Shown here piece after piece: positions 36,095 through 44,636 of a DNA stretch of 64,000 nt. The position numbers and the translations under genes were made by a program. This stretch comes from Bacteroidaceae bacterium (GTDB lineage: Bacteria; Bacteroidota; Bacteroidia; Bacteroidales; Bacteroidaceae): positions 1 to 64,000 of the forward strand of contig JAFNXL010000014.1 in the NCBI GenBank assembly GCA_017379075.1, given 5' to 3'. The notes below the pieces were generated by a model. The model saw only the letters and a program-made list of their open reading frames with translations. It was not told the origin of the DNA and searched no databases. Each line of letters opens with the position of its first letter. Position 1 is the stretch's first letter.

Positions 36095-36550
36095 TTAACA
36101 CTTCCCATTGCAAGAACACTTGGGTATTTCCCGTTTCAGGATTTCTGTAACATAAAACTCAGCAATTTGCTTTTTGATTTCATCCCTAACCCTTCGGAAT
36201 TCCCCCATGATGAACTTATCCGAGCCTTGTGCCTCTGATGGATCGTCGAATCCGATGTGTAGGCGCTTGCCAACTTTTCCAATGAACATCGGGCAGGTCT
36301 CGTTTGCACCGCCACAGACAGTAATCACATAATCCCACGTATCATTTAGATAAATGCCAACGTTTTTGGGAAAGTGGTTAGAGATATCAATGCCAGCCTC
36401 TTTCATCACTTCTACAGCCTGTGGATTTACCTGTGAAGCGGGTTTGGTGCCAGCCGAATGTACCCCCAGACTTTTGTCGAATGATTGAAGAAATCCATGT
36501 GCCATCTGACTACGGCAACTGTTACCTGTACATAAAATCAAAACTTTCAT
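36095..36550 (-). CDS. arsC: arsenate reductase, LMW-PTP/thioredoxin-coupled type
   Basis: A 151-residue cytoplasmic enzyme reducing arsenate to arsenite. The phosphatase P-loop CX5R is C7-TGNSC-R13 (ILCTGNSCRSQMAHGF), and two further cysteines, C79 and C86 in ITVCGGANETCP, match the cysteine relay of the S. aureus-type ArsC that is reset by thioredoxin. The C-terminus ends in cysteines (KCSCNGKC), which is unusual and might bind metal or arsenic. The start is the ATG giving MKVLILCTG, 20 bp after the ferredoxin gene; the longer frame upstream overlaps that gene. Confidence 0.92.
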   Translation of the reverse strand: MKVLILCTGNSCRSQMAHGFLQSFDKSLGVHSAGTKPASQVNPQAVEVMKEAGIDISNHFPKNVGIYLNDTWDYVITVCGGANETCPMFIGKVGKRLHIGFDDPSEAQGSDKFIMGEFRRVRDEIKKQIAEFYVTEILKREIPKCSCNGKC

Positions 36551-36570
36551 ACTATAATAAATTTTATACG

Positions 36571-37197
36571 TTAATTGTCCATCTTCATTACCTTTGTAGG
36601 GCAAGCCTTGATGCATCGTCCGCATTTTATACAATCCGGGTGTAAGTAGCCCAAATCATTCCCTCTTGATTCATATGGAGTAAGCTGCATAGGACAAACT
36701 TTGGCGCATCGCTTGCACTTCATTTGGCAAGCTGAGGACACTTGAACGCGAGGAAATCCGATTTTCTGCTTCTGTGGGGAAACCCAAGCCGAAAGCGTAC
36801 CCATTGGACAGAAACTACACCAGGTGCGGGGAGCATAGATGACCCCCAGCACAATGCCAACCAAGGTGGTGATCATAATGAGATTCCAGAATGTGCGGCC
36901 TATTCCTGCAAGTGTGAGTCCATTGAGATAGAGCTGAACTCCGAACATTCCGAAGATGAACATGAGCATAAAGATGCGGAAACCTTTGCTGCGCACAAAA
37001 TTTGGGATAGGTTTATGAGGCGAGAAGCGGCTGACCACTCTGTCGTAGAGACTTCCGCGAGGACAGAAGTGACCGCACCAATATCTGCCCTTGCGAACCG
37101 CCATCGCAACTGGCCCTACCATACAAATAATGGCAATTACTCCTAACTCTGGCACGAAATATGCCGCGATTAAATACAAAAACAAAATCCAGTACAT
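36571..37197 (-). CDS. membrane-bound 4Fe-4S protein (NapH/NosR-like)
   Basis: A 208-residue inner-membrane electron-transfer protein with three or four membrane segments (about 2-32, 74-92 and 105-121). Each is followed by a cysteine motif, CGHFCPRG (41-48) and CSFCPMG (127-133), as in NapH/NosR-type quinol oxidases. Two ferredoxin clusters sit at the C-terminus (CQMKCKRCAKVCP at 157-169 and CIKCGRCIKACP at 189-200). In this operon it could bring quinol-derived electrons to the exported ArsF thiol relay. The ATG at 37197 (MYWILFLYL) is chosen because the operator lies just upstream of it. Confidence 0.82.
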   Translation of the reverse strand: MYWILFLYLIAAYFVPELGVIAIICMVGPVAMAVRKGRYWCGHFCPRGSLYDRVVSRFSPHKPIPNFVRSKGFRIFMLMFIFGMFGVQLYLNGLTLAGIGRTFWNLIMITTLVGIVLGVIYAPRTWCSFCPMGTLSAWVSPQKQKIGFPRVQVSSACQMKCKRCAKVCPMQLTPYESRGNDLGYLHPDCIKCGRCIKACPTKVMKMDN

Positions 37198-37216
37198 ATA
37201 AAATAGGTTGTTGATG

Positions 37217-37234
37217 ATTCGTAAAATGGCGAAC
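37217..37234 (-). promoter_or_regulatory. ArsR-type operator upstream of the membrane ferredoxin gene
   Basis: ATTCGTAAAATGGCGAAC (TTCG-N8-CGAA), 19 nt before the ATG and within the 60-bp gap after arsR. Confidence 0.65.
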
Positions 37235-37257
37235 ATTGACTTCAAAAAAAGAGGTTG

Positions 37258-37584
37258 TTATTTACAGCAACTCTCTTTCTTGCAAGCACAGTCGTTAAAG
37301 AATTCAGCGAATAGCGCCTTTGCAAGTCGCCAGTTCTCTCGGTTGATACAATATTTAACTTTCGGTGTTTCCACTTCTCCTTGTATCAGTCCTGCGTCTT
37401 TCAGTTCTTTGAGGTGTTGTGAAACAGTCGCTTTTGCAATAGGTAATTCCATGTGTATGTCGCCAAAATAGCAGGTGCGCTGTCTGGCCAGAAACTGTAA
37501 TATTGCAATGCGTGCAGGATGTCCCATTGCCTTTGCAAAGCGCGCAACTTGTTCTTGTTCAATAGAATATTCTTTGTTAGCCAT
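37258..37584 (-). CDS. arsR: ArsR-family metalloid-responsive repressor
   Basis: A 108-residue winged-helix repressor (AKAMGHPARIAILQFL, then LPIAKATVSQHLKELKDAGLIQGE as recognition helix and wing). It lacks the classic ELCVCD site on helix 3; one cysteine (Cys38) is nearby, and four more (Cys99, 101, 106, 107) form a C-terminal cluster NDCACKKESCC. C-terminal cysteine sites are known in several ArsR proteins that sense arsenite or methylarsenite, so arsenic binding there is plausible. The promoter and operator overlap upstream predict autorepression, relieved when arsenic binds. Confidence 0.92.
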   Translation of the reverse strand: MANKEYSIEQEQVARFAKAMGHPARIAILQFLARQRTCYFGDIHMELPIAKATVSQHLKELKDAGLIQGEVETPKVKYCINRENWRLAKALFAEFFNDCACKKESCCK

Positions 37585-37602
37585 ACTCTTATATTGTTTG
37601 TT

Positions 37603-37638
37603 GTTCGCAAAATTACGAATATATATTCAATCCACAAA
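37603..37638 (-). promoter_or_regulatory. arsR promoter with overlapping operator
   Basis: Read leftward: TTTG (37638-37635), 19 bp, then TAATTTTG (37615-37608), a perfect consensus. The inverted repeat GTTCG...CGAAT (37603-37620, TTCG-N8-CGAA) covers the -7 box, so a bound repressor would block polymerase. It lies 18 nt before the arsR ATG. Confidence 0.8.
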
Positions 37639-37789
37639 ATATTACGCAAAACTTTAACATAAATTAATGTTGGCGTCCGATAAAAACATAAAAAGTCATA
37701 ATAATAGTTCTCAATCAAGGCATTTATGCGGTTAAGATTTCTTTTTTGGAAATCTTTGGAGCCAATATAGCCTAAAAAAACTTTACAAT

Positions 37790-38068
37790 TTAGTATATCA
37801 CATAATACATCTTCGAATCTTGCTTTGTCAGATTTTCGACATATTCATATAAAGTTTCTGCCTTGCGATATTTGCGATGAGCAAATGAGTCAAGTTTTAT
37901 TTCGATGATATGGTTGGTATCAATACCGTTATCTAAAAGGTGTTGTTTATAAAGGTTGAGTAGCAGGTACGATTTGCCAACACGTCGTAACCCAGTAACA
38001 ATCTTTATCAAATGATTATGCTTGCTACTTATCAACTTTTCAATGTAATGTTCTCTTTCGAATTTCAT
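37790..38068 (-). pseudogene. truncated AAA_14-type ATPase
   Basis: A 92-codon frame holding only the N-terminal part of a DUF4143-type ATPase: Walker A GLRRVGKSYLL, the IEIKLDSFAHRKYR segment and the start of the Walker-B strand (SKMYYVIY, where the family has YYV followed by LLDE). The stop comes exactly where the rest of a roughly 400-residue protein should follow, and nothing downstream on this strand continues it. Probably a deletion remnant. A full-length relative lies at 5025-6215. Confidence 0.8.
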
Positions 38069-38372
38069 ACAGATACAATTTTTGTGTATTTACACACTTT
38101 TTGTCTGCAGTATCTTTGATTTACCATTCTTCCAATGCCGCATTCCTCGATTCTTTTTTATCGGACACCAATAATTCTTACATGGAAAATACAAATGAAT
38201 ATCGTTTTATTAAGATTCATTATCGTAATTTTTAACCGAATTAAAGCATACAGCACGAAAAACTGCGCAAGAGCATCAATATCGTGAGGACAAAGGACGG
38301 GGCTGTCCGTAAAATTCTGAAATAAACATCGCCCGAAAGTGTTATGCTTTCGGGCGTTTTAAATGATGTCAA
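38069..38372. other. 304-bp degraded region with possible gene remnant
   Basis: Positions 38254-38325 (+) read HEKLRKSINIVRTKDGAV..KILK before a TAA, with protein-like composition but an in-frame stop just upstream; it may be the 3' relic of a deleted gene. Together with the truncated ATPase this looks like decayed accessory DNA. No intact gene was seen. Confidence 0.35.
38330..38356. terminator. terminator hairpin beside GH92 3' end
   Basis: Perfect 10-bp arms CGCCCGAAAG (38330-38339) and CTTTCGGGCG (38347-38356). A TTTT tail is present on the + side; leftward, it would end the GH92 transcript, 16 bp after its stop. Confidence 0.75.
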
Positions 38373-40568
38373 TTACATATCAAATGATGGGGGAGCGGCT
38401 TGGGGTGATGTTCCCCACTGGTGACAGGGACGGGGACCCATCTCCAATTCCAGGGTGCCGCCGTTCATCAGGTCGTTGTGGTGGAACCATGTTTTGTTCC
38501 AAGGTTTGCCGTTGAGACTGGCAGACTGGATGTATTTGTTTTCGTGCGATGCGCCACGGGCCTTTATGGTGAATGTTTTGCCGTTGTCCAGACGCATGCT
38601 GACGTTCTCGAAGAGGGGACTGCCGATGGAGTAGATGGGTAAGCCGGGGGTTACGGGATAGAATCCCATGGCGGAGAAAACGTAGAAGGCCGACATGCCG
38701 CCGCCGTCCTCATCTCCGCAAATGCCCATGAGGTCGTTGCGGAACCAGCTTTCCATGAGCATGCGGATACGTTTCTGGGTTTTCCAGGGCTGTCCCACAT
38801 AATTATATAAATAAGGTATGTGGAAACTGGGTTCATTGCCCATGACGAACTGGCCTACGTTACCGGTGGCATCGGGATGGACGGCATAATACTGCCACTT
38901 GGAGCGTCGCATGCCTTCTACAAAGAGCTGGTCCAGCTTGTTAATGAAGGGCTGGTTGCCACCGAAGAGCGAAACCAGATCGGCCACGTTGAACTGGAGC
39001 TGCCAATTGTATGTCCATGCGTTGTTCTCGTCGTAATAGGCGCGTGCGCCTACACCGCCAGAGAATATATAGTCGAAGGGTTCTATGAAATTGCCGGCGC
39101 TGTCCTTGGGGTGGAAGAAGTTGGTCTTCTTGTTGAACACATGGCGGTAGTTATAGGCACGGTCGTTGAAGAACTTGAATTCGCTGTCGTTGCCCAGGTG
39201 GCGGTAGAGGCGGGCAATGGCCCAGTCGTCGTATGAGGCAGCCAGACTGACGGCCACAGCATTACGCTGTTCAAAACTGTTCACATGGGGATTGGTCTCC
39301 TTCTCTCCGGGATGTAGGGCGGGATACCAACCATGCTTGTGGTAGAAGTCGTCAATCTCTGTCTTGGGGCCGCGGTACCAGGGAATCATGGATTCGTTTA
39401 GCACGGTGTGCTTCATGGCCTGTGCGGCCTTCTCCACATCGAAGGGGATGTCCTTGCAGAGCGCATCGGCGAACATGACGGCGGCATGGTTGCCGTTCAT
39501 GCAGTGTGCGTCGCCAAAGACGCAGGGGAAGGTGGGAATCCATCCGGAGTGTTCATACATGCGGAGGTATGAGGTCAACTTCTCGGATTCGGCCTTGGGG
39601 TTGAGCAGTATCTGTAGGGGATGCAGCGCCAGATAGTTGTCCCAAATCCAGTCGTCTGTCCAGAAGGGCACACCCTCATCAGAATGAATCTTACCGTCAA
39701 ATCCGCTGTAGTACTTGCCCTCTTCGGAGATGTTGATCATGCGTTCGTGGGAGCGATACAAGGCGGTGTAGAAGACCACCTTCTCATCCTCTGTGCCACC
39801 CTTGACGTTGATTTTACCCAGGGTCTGGTTCCAGGCTTGTCGTGCGCGCTGAATGAGAGGCTTTGTACGGAAGTCCTTGATTTCCTGCTCCAGATTGCGG
39901 CGTGCCTGTTCCTCGCTGATGTATGAAATACCATAACGGATGCCCACGTTCTTGGTCTTGTCGCCAAAGTGGAAGGCCAGGCGTTGCTTGCCCCCGTCGG
40001 CTGGGAGGTTCTTCACTTCGGCTGGGACGCGGTCGAAGACCAGATAGAAGTAATGCTTTGTGCCACGGTAGTTCTCATAACCGGAGAGGATGTTTGCCGA
40101 GTGGTTGAACTCGCCTGCTGCACAGGTGGACAGCACCACATAGCGTTCGCCCGGTTGTTCGTAGTTCAGACTGAACAGACCGGCACGTGCGGCGGGAACA
40201 AAGGTGAGACCGATGCCGTGGTCGTCCAGGAAGACGTCATAGCGATAGGGGGTGGTGGTTTCGTGGTCGTAGCGGTAGTTGCCGGCTGTTGCCACATGCT
40301 CATGCGCTCCACAATAGGGTTGCAACAGCAGAACGTGTCCTTGGCGGTGTGAGGGCACGTTGAGAGGCAGTCCGTCCATGCGGTCGGTCACAAACTCGTT
40401 GTGCGCCGGGTTCATGCGCAACATGCTGTTGGGCAGATGCGCTGTGGGGAACGTGGGCACCAGCAGATGGCTGATGTTGCCGATGCGGTTGTTTACATAG
40501 TCCACGTATTCGCGTCCCATGGCAAGGACGGGAATGAACATAAGGAGGAAAAGATGTCTTAATCTCAT
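38373..40568 (-). CDS. GH92-family alpha-mannosidase
   Basis: A 731-residue exported glycosidase. The signal peptide is LFLLMFIPVLAMG. The N-terminal beta-sandwich begins YVDYVNNRIG with PTFPTAHLPNSMLRM, the usual GH92 opening. The (alpha/alpha)6 domain carries VPFWTDDWIWDNYLALHPL, GDAHCMNGNHAAVMFADA and the strongly conserved GICGDEDGGGMSAFYVFSAMGFYPVTPG, which supplies acidic catalytic and calcium-binding residues. GH92 enzymes are calcium-dependent exo-alpha-mannosidases, mostly acting on N-glycans or yeast mannan. No SusC/SusD pair is adjacent. The promoter is between it and uvrA. Confidence 0.92.
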   Translation of the reverse strand: MRLRHLFLLMFIPVLAMGREYVDYVNNRIGNISHLLVPTFPTAHLPNSMLRMNPAHNEFVTDRMDGLPLNVPSHRQGHVLLLQPYCGAHEHVATAGNYRYDHETTTPYRYDVFLDDHGIGLTFVPAARAGLFSLNYEQPGERYVVLSTCAAGEFNHSANILSGYENYRGTKHYFYLVFDRVPAEVKNLPADGGKQRLAFHFGDKTKNVGIRYGISYISEEQARRNLEQEIKDFRTKPLIQRARQAWNQTLGKINVKGGTEDEKVVFYTALYRSHERMINISEEGKYYSGFDGKIHSDEGVPFWTDDWIWDNYLALHPLQILLNPKAESEKLTSYLRMYEHSGWIPTFPCVFGDAHCMNGNHAAVMFADALCKDIPFDVEKAAQAMKHTVLNESMIPWYRGPKTEIDDFYHKHGWYPALHPGEKETNPHVNSFEQRNAVAVSLAASYDDWAIARLYRHLGNDSEFKFFNDRAYNYRHVFNKKTNFFHPKDSAGNFIEPFDYIFSGGVGARAYYDENNAWTYNWQLQFNVADLVSLFGGNQPFINKLDQLFVEGMRRSKWQYYAVHPDATGNVGQFVMGNEPSFHIPYLYNYVGQPWKTQKRIRMLMESWFRNDLMGICGDEDGGGMSAFYVFSAMGFYPVTPGLPIYSIGSPLFENVSMRLDNGKTFTIKARGASHENKYIQSASLNGKPWNKTWFHHNDLMNGGTLELEMGPRPCHQWGTSPQAAPPSFDM

Positions 40569-40599
40569 TGTTTTATGTGTGTTTTGAGGTTGTTTGATT

Positions 40600-40607
40600 C
40601 AAAATTA
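40600..40607 (-). promoter_or_regulatory. TAnnTTTG box for GH92
   Basis: Leftward TAATTTTG, 31 nt before the ATG. No good -33 box was seen. Confidence 0.45.
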
Positions 40608-40624
40608 AGCGGGCATGGAAGAAG

Positions 40625-43435
40625 TCATTTGTACAGTTTGGACTTGAGGTATTGTCCCGTATAGCTGTCGGCACATTGTGCCACTTCTTCCGGCGTGCCG
40701 AAAGCTGTGAGGTTGCCACCCTTGTCTCCGCCTTCCGGTCCCAGGTCTATCACATGGTCGGCACATTTTACCACATCCAGATTGTGTTCGATGATGACAA
40801 TCGTGTGGCCGCGTGCAATCAGCGCTTCAAAGGCGGCCAACAGCTTCTTGATGTCATAGAGATGGAGTCCGGTGGTGGGCTCGTCAAAGATGAACATGGT
40901 GGGCTGCTGCTTGTCGAGACTGAGGAAGTAGGCCAACTTTACGCGCTGGTTCTCTCCGCCGGAGAGTGTGCTGCTGCTTTGGCCCAACTTGATGTAGCCC
41001 AACCCCACATCCTGCAATGGTTTTAGCAGGCTTACAATGCGTTTCTGGTTGTGCTCCGTAAAGAATTCCACAGCTTGGTTGACGGTCATTTGCAGGATGT
41101 CGTTCACGTTTTTCCCCTCGAAACGCACGTCCAGGATGTCTTTCTTGAAACGCTGTCCGTGGCAGCTTTCACATTCCAACACAAGGTCTGCCATGAATTG
41201 CATCTCCACGGTTACTGTGCCTTCGCCTTTACATTCCTCGCAGCGTCCGCCATCGGTGTTGAAACTGAAGAATCCGGCCGTATATCCCATCTGCTTGGAC
41301 AGCGGAAGGTTGGCCATGAGCTTGCGTATTTCGTCCCAAGCCTTGATGTAGGTGACGGGATTGGAGCGCGTGCTTTTGCCTATGGGGTTCTGGTCCACGA
41401 ACTCGATGCTTCTGACCTCCTGCACATCGCCCTTCAATGCGGCAAATTCTCCGGGACGATCGGCTGCCTGGTCCAGGTAACGCTTCATGCCCAGATAAAG
41501 GATGTCGCGAACAAGGCTGCTCTTTCCGCTTCCGCTTACACCCGTCACGCACGTCATAACGTGAAGGGGAATTTCCACGTCAATCCCTTTTAAGTTGTGT
41601 GCTCTTGCACCGACAATCTTGATGGCGGTGTTCCACGGTCTGCGGCTTGACGGGACGGGAATGCGGTCGGTGCCGGTGATGAATTGTACGGTATGCGAAC
41701 GCCCGGCCTGCGAATTGTCTTGCAGTGCCTTCATGTCTTGTAGCTCACCTTGGTAAACGACTTCACCACCCAAACGTCCGGCTTCGGGACCCATATCAAT
41801 AATCCAGTCTGCCGCCTGCATGATTTCTTCATCATGCTCCACCACCACAACCGTATTGCCGAGGTCGCGCAACTGTTTCAGCACCCCGATGAGCCGTTGT
41901 GTATCCCGGCTGTGCAGGCCGATGCTTGGCTCGTCAAGGATATAAAGACTTCCCACAAGGCTGCTGCCCAGGCTGGTGGCCAGATTGATGCGCTGGCTTT
42001 CTCCGCCTGAGAGCGAGTTGCTGGTGCGGTTCAGTGTGAGATAGCCCAACCCCACATCGATAAGGAACTGCAGCCTGTTGCGTATCTCGGTAATCAGCCG
42101 GCGTGCTATCTTCTGCTCGTGTTCAGTGAGGGAGTTTTGCTCCTGCAGCGGTTCCCAACGGATGAGTTCGGATATGGGAATTTCCACAAGGTCGGTGATG
42201 CTTTTGCCTGCAATCTTCACATATTCCGCCTCCGGGCGCAGACGCTTTCCGTGGCATTTGGGACAAGTGGTCTTCCCCTTGTATCGGGCAAGCATGACAC
42301 GGTTCTGTATCTTGTATTGGCCTTCGCGCAGCATTTCAAAAAAACTGTCAATGCAAATGCGTTCGTGCCAGTTTGTAATCTTGGGGTCGCCGTGCCACAG
42401 CAGGTCCTTTTGTGCCTGTGTAAGTTCGTAGTATGGGGTGAAAATGGGGAAACCGTACTTTTCGGCACGCAGAATGAACTCGTTTTTCCATTCGCTCATC
42501 TTTTCCCCTCTCCAGCACACCACTGCCCCTTCATAGACGCTCAGTGAGGAGTTGGGGATTACAAGCTGTTCGTCAATGCCGAGAATGCGGCCAAAGCCTT
42601 CGCATTCGGGGCAGGCTCCCATGGGCGAGTTGAATGCAAAAAGGCCGTCAGACGGTTCTTCAAAGGTGATGCCGTCTGCCTCGAAACGGATGCTGAACGA
42701 CACCTTTTCTCCTTCTGGAAGATATTCAAGGACACATTCTCCCTGACCTTCGTAAAAGGCCGTCTCGGCAGAGTCGGTCAGTCTGGAAATGGTGTCGGCA
42801 CTATTGCCGGCAATCATACGGTCTATGATGATGTGGATTTGTCCGTTCCATTCTTTGCTGGCTTCCAGGCAGTCTTCAATGCGGAATACCTCGTTGTTGT
42901 ACTCAATACGCGTAAAACCGTTTTTGATGCACATTTCCAATTGTTGCGACAAGGTGCGGTCTGTGGGCACATGCAAAGGGCACAATACCATGAATCGCGT
43001 GCCTTCAGGGTGGGCAAGCATGTTGTCCACTACGTCCTGCGGTCCCTGGCGTTTTACTTCATTCCCGCTGATGGGGCTGAAAGTGTGTCCGATTCTTGCG
43101 AAAAGCAGTCGCAGGTATTCGTAGATTTCTGTGCTGGTGCCCACTGTGCTGCGTGGGTTGCGGCTGCTTACTTTCTGTTCTATGGCGATTGAGGGCGGAA
43201 TACCCTTGATGAAATCGCACTCGGGCTTGTGCATACGTCCCAGGAATTGGCGGGCGTATGAACTCAGACTTTCCACATAGCGGCGCTGGCCTTCCGCATA
43301 TAATGTGTCAAAGGCCAGACTGCTCTTCCCGCTTCCGCTCAGTCCGGTGATGACCACCAGCTTGTTGCGTGGAATCTCCAAGTCTATGTTCTTGAGGTTG
43401 TTGGCGCGCGCGCCTTTTATCTGTATGGTGCTCAT
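40625..43435 (-). CDS. uvrA: excinuclease ABC subunit A
   Basis: A 936-residue DNA-damage sensor of nucleotide excision repair, working with UvrB and UvrC. Two ABC ATPase modules are seen: Walker [15 protein letters not shown] and [15 protein letters not shown]; signatures [12 protein letters not shown] and [12 protein letters not shown]. Zinc motifs are [17 protein letters not shown] and the C-terminal CEECKGEG...CESCHGQRF. The start ATG ([17 protein letters not shown]) is the conserved one; the frame runs 28 codons upstream without similarity. It lies 34 bp after ansA and may share its transcript. Confidence 0.96.
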   Translation of the reverse strand: MSTIQIKGARANNLKNIDLEIPRNKLVVITGLSGSGKSSLAFDTLYAEGQRRYVESLSSYARQFLGRMHKPECDFIKGIPPSIAIEQKVSSRNPRSTVGTSTEIYEYLRLLFARIGHTFSPISGNEVKRQGPQDVVDNMLAHPEGTRFMVLCPLHVPTDRTLSQQLEMCIKNGFTRIEYNNEVFRIEDCLEASKEWNGQIHIIIDRMIAGNSADTISRLTDSAETAFYEGQGECVLEYLPEGEKVSFSIRFEADGITFEEPSDGLFAFNSPMGACPECEGFGRILGIDEQLVIPNSSLSVYEGAVVCWRGEKMSEWKNEFILRAEKYGFPIFTPYYELTQAQKDLLWHGDPKITNWHERICIDSFFEMLREGQYKIQNRVMLARYKGKTTCPKCHGKRLRPEAEYVKIAGKSITDLVEIPISELIRWEPLQEQNSLTEHEQKIARRLITEIRNRLQFLIDVGLGYLTLNRTSNSLSGGESQRINLATSLGSSLVGSLYILDEPSIGLHSRDTQRLIGVLKQLRDLGNTVVVVEHDEEIMQAADWIIDMGPEAGRLGGEVVYQGELQDMKALQDNSQAGRSHTVQFITGTDRIPVPSSRRPWNTAIKIVGARAHNLKGIDVEIPLHVMTCVTGVSGSGKSSLVRDILYLGMKRYLDQAADRPGEFAALKGDVQEVRSIEFVDQNPIGKSTRSNPVTYIKAWDEIRKLMANLPLSKQMGYTAGFFSFNTDGGRCEECKGEGTVTVEMQFMADLVLECESCHGQRFKKDILDVRFEGKNVNDILQMTVNQAVEFFTEHNQKRIVSLLKPLQDVGLGYIKLGQSSSTLSGGENQRVKLAYFLSLDKQQPTMFIFDEPTTGLHLYDIKKLLAAFEALIARGHTIVIIEHNLDVVKCADHVIDLGPEGGDKGGNLTAFGTPEEVAQCADSYTGQYLKSKLYK

Positions 43436-43469
43436 TTGCCGTTTTGTTGTTCTTAAAAATGCACAGTTG

Positions 43470-44543
43470 TTATTGTTGTGCTGTCCCTTCCGAAGTCGGC
43501 TTGGTAATCTCACCGGCAATGTCCGAATCCATCTTGACGCGTATCTCCTCGGCAGAGAGTCCCTGTCCCAGGAGGAACATCAGTTTGGTGATGGCGCATT
43601 CTGGCGTGCTGTCGTATCCGCTGACCAGGCCGGCGTCCAGGAGTGGGAGGCTGGTTTCATAAAGCCCCATGTGTACCGAACCTGCCTGGCATTGGGTGAT
43701 GTTTACCAGCACAATCCCTTTGCGGCGCGCTTCGGTCAATTCTTCCTTTAGCCATGGAATTTGTGGTGCGTTTCCGGCTCCGAATGTGCGCAGCACCACG
43801 GCTTTCAGCCCGGTTTGGTGCAGGAGGGTGTGTACCATTGCCTGCTGTATGCCGGGGAACAGCGTCAGAACCATTACGTTGGTGTCCACCTTGAAATGGG
43901 CTTTCATGGATTTCAGCGGATTGGGTCTGCGGATGAAGTATTCGTTATATTGGATGTTGATGCCGGCTGTGGCCAGTTCGGGGTAATTGAACGAGCGGAA
44001 AGCATTGAACTGCTCTGCGTTGATCTTTGTCGTCCGGTTTCCGCGCATCAGCTTTTCCTTGAAATAGATGCACACCTCGGGAACCATCGGACTGCCGTCT
44101 GCGTGCTGTGCCGATGCGATCTCTATGGCCGTAATCAGATTCTCCTTTCCGTCTGTGCGTAACATGCCCATGGGCAATTGTGAACCGGTCAGTATCACCG
44201 GCTTGCCCAAATCCTCCAGCATAAAACTCAATGCAGAAGCGGTATAGGCCATTGTGTCTGTACCGTGCAGGATGACAAATCCGTCGAAAAACTGGTAGTT
44301 GGTGTCAATGATACGCACCAACTTTTCCCAGTGGCCGGGCATCATGTCCGACGAGTCTATCGGCGGATTGAACGTGTGGGTGCTGATACGGCAGTCGAAA
44401 CGCTTCAGCTCGGGCACTTGTTCCAGCAGCAGGTCGAAGTTGAAACTTTCCAAGGCACCGGTTTCCTGGTTCTTTACCATGCCAATGGTTCCGCCCGTAT
44501 AGATGAGCAGAACACTGGAACGGCGTGCATTGATGTGGGACAT
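43470..44543 (-). CDS. ansA: type I L-asparaginase
   Basis: A 357-residue cytoplasmic enzyme hydrolysing asparagine to aspartate and ammonia. The two active-site threonines lie in YTGGTIGM and in [18 protein letters not shown]. No signal peptide is present, consistent with the cytoplasmic type I enzyme rather than the periplasmic type II. The start ATG gives [18 protein letters not shown]; the frame continues upstream through the promoter region without coding signs. Confidence 0.93.
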   Translation of the reverse strand: MSHINARRSSVLLIYTGGTIGMVKNQETGALESFNFDLLLEQVPELKRFDCRISTHTFNPPIDSSDMMPGHWEKLVRIIDTNYQFFDGFVILHGTDTMAYTASALSFMLEDLGKPVILTGSQLPMGMLRTDGKENLITAIEIASAQHADGSPMVPEVCIYFKEKLMRGNRTTKINAEQFNAFRSFNYPELATAGINIQYNEYFIRRPNPLKSMKAHFKVDTNVMVLTLFPGIQQAMVHTLLHQTGLKAVVLRTFGAGNAPQIPWLKEELTEARRKGIVLVNITQCQAGSVHMGLYETSLPLLDAGLVSGYDSTPECAITKLMFLLGQGLSAEEIRVKMDSDIAGEITKPTSEGTAQQ

Positions 44544-44568
44544 AAGCAGATTAAAATGTAATTTTTCG

Positions 44569-44576
44569 CAAAGATA
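44569..44576 (-). promoter_or_regulatory. TAnnTTTG box for ansA
   Basis: Leftward TATCTTTG, 25 nt before the ansA ATG; it lies back to back with the box at 44621. Confidence 0.5.
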
Positions 44577-44620
44577 CAAAAAACCTTCAAGCCTGCGTCC
44601 GATATCCAGAACATTTTTCG

Positions 44621-44628
44621 TAACTTTG
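44621..44628 (+). promoter_or_regulatory. TAnnTTTG box overlapping a false GTG start
   Basis: TAACTTTG ends 8 nt before the ATG at 44637, so the GTG at 44628 is part of the promoter and the mRNA should be nearly leaderless. Confidence 0.6.
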
Positions 44629-44636
44629 TGTCCATT

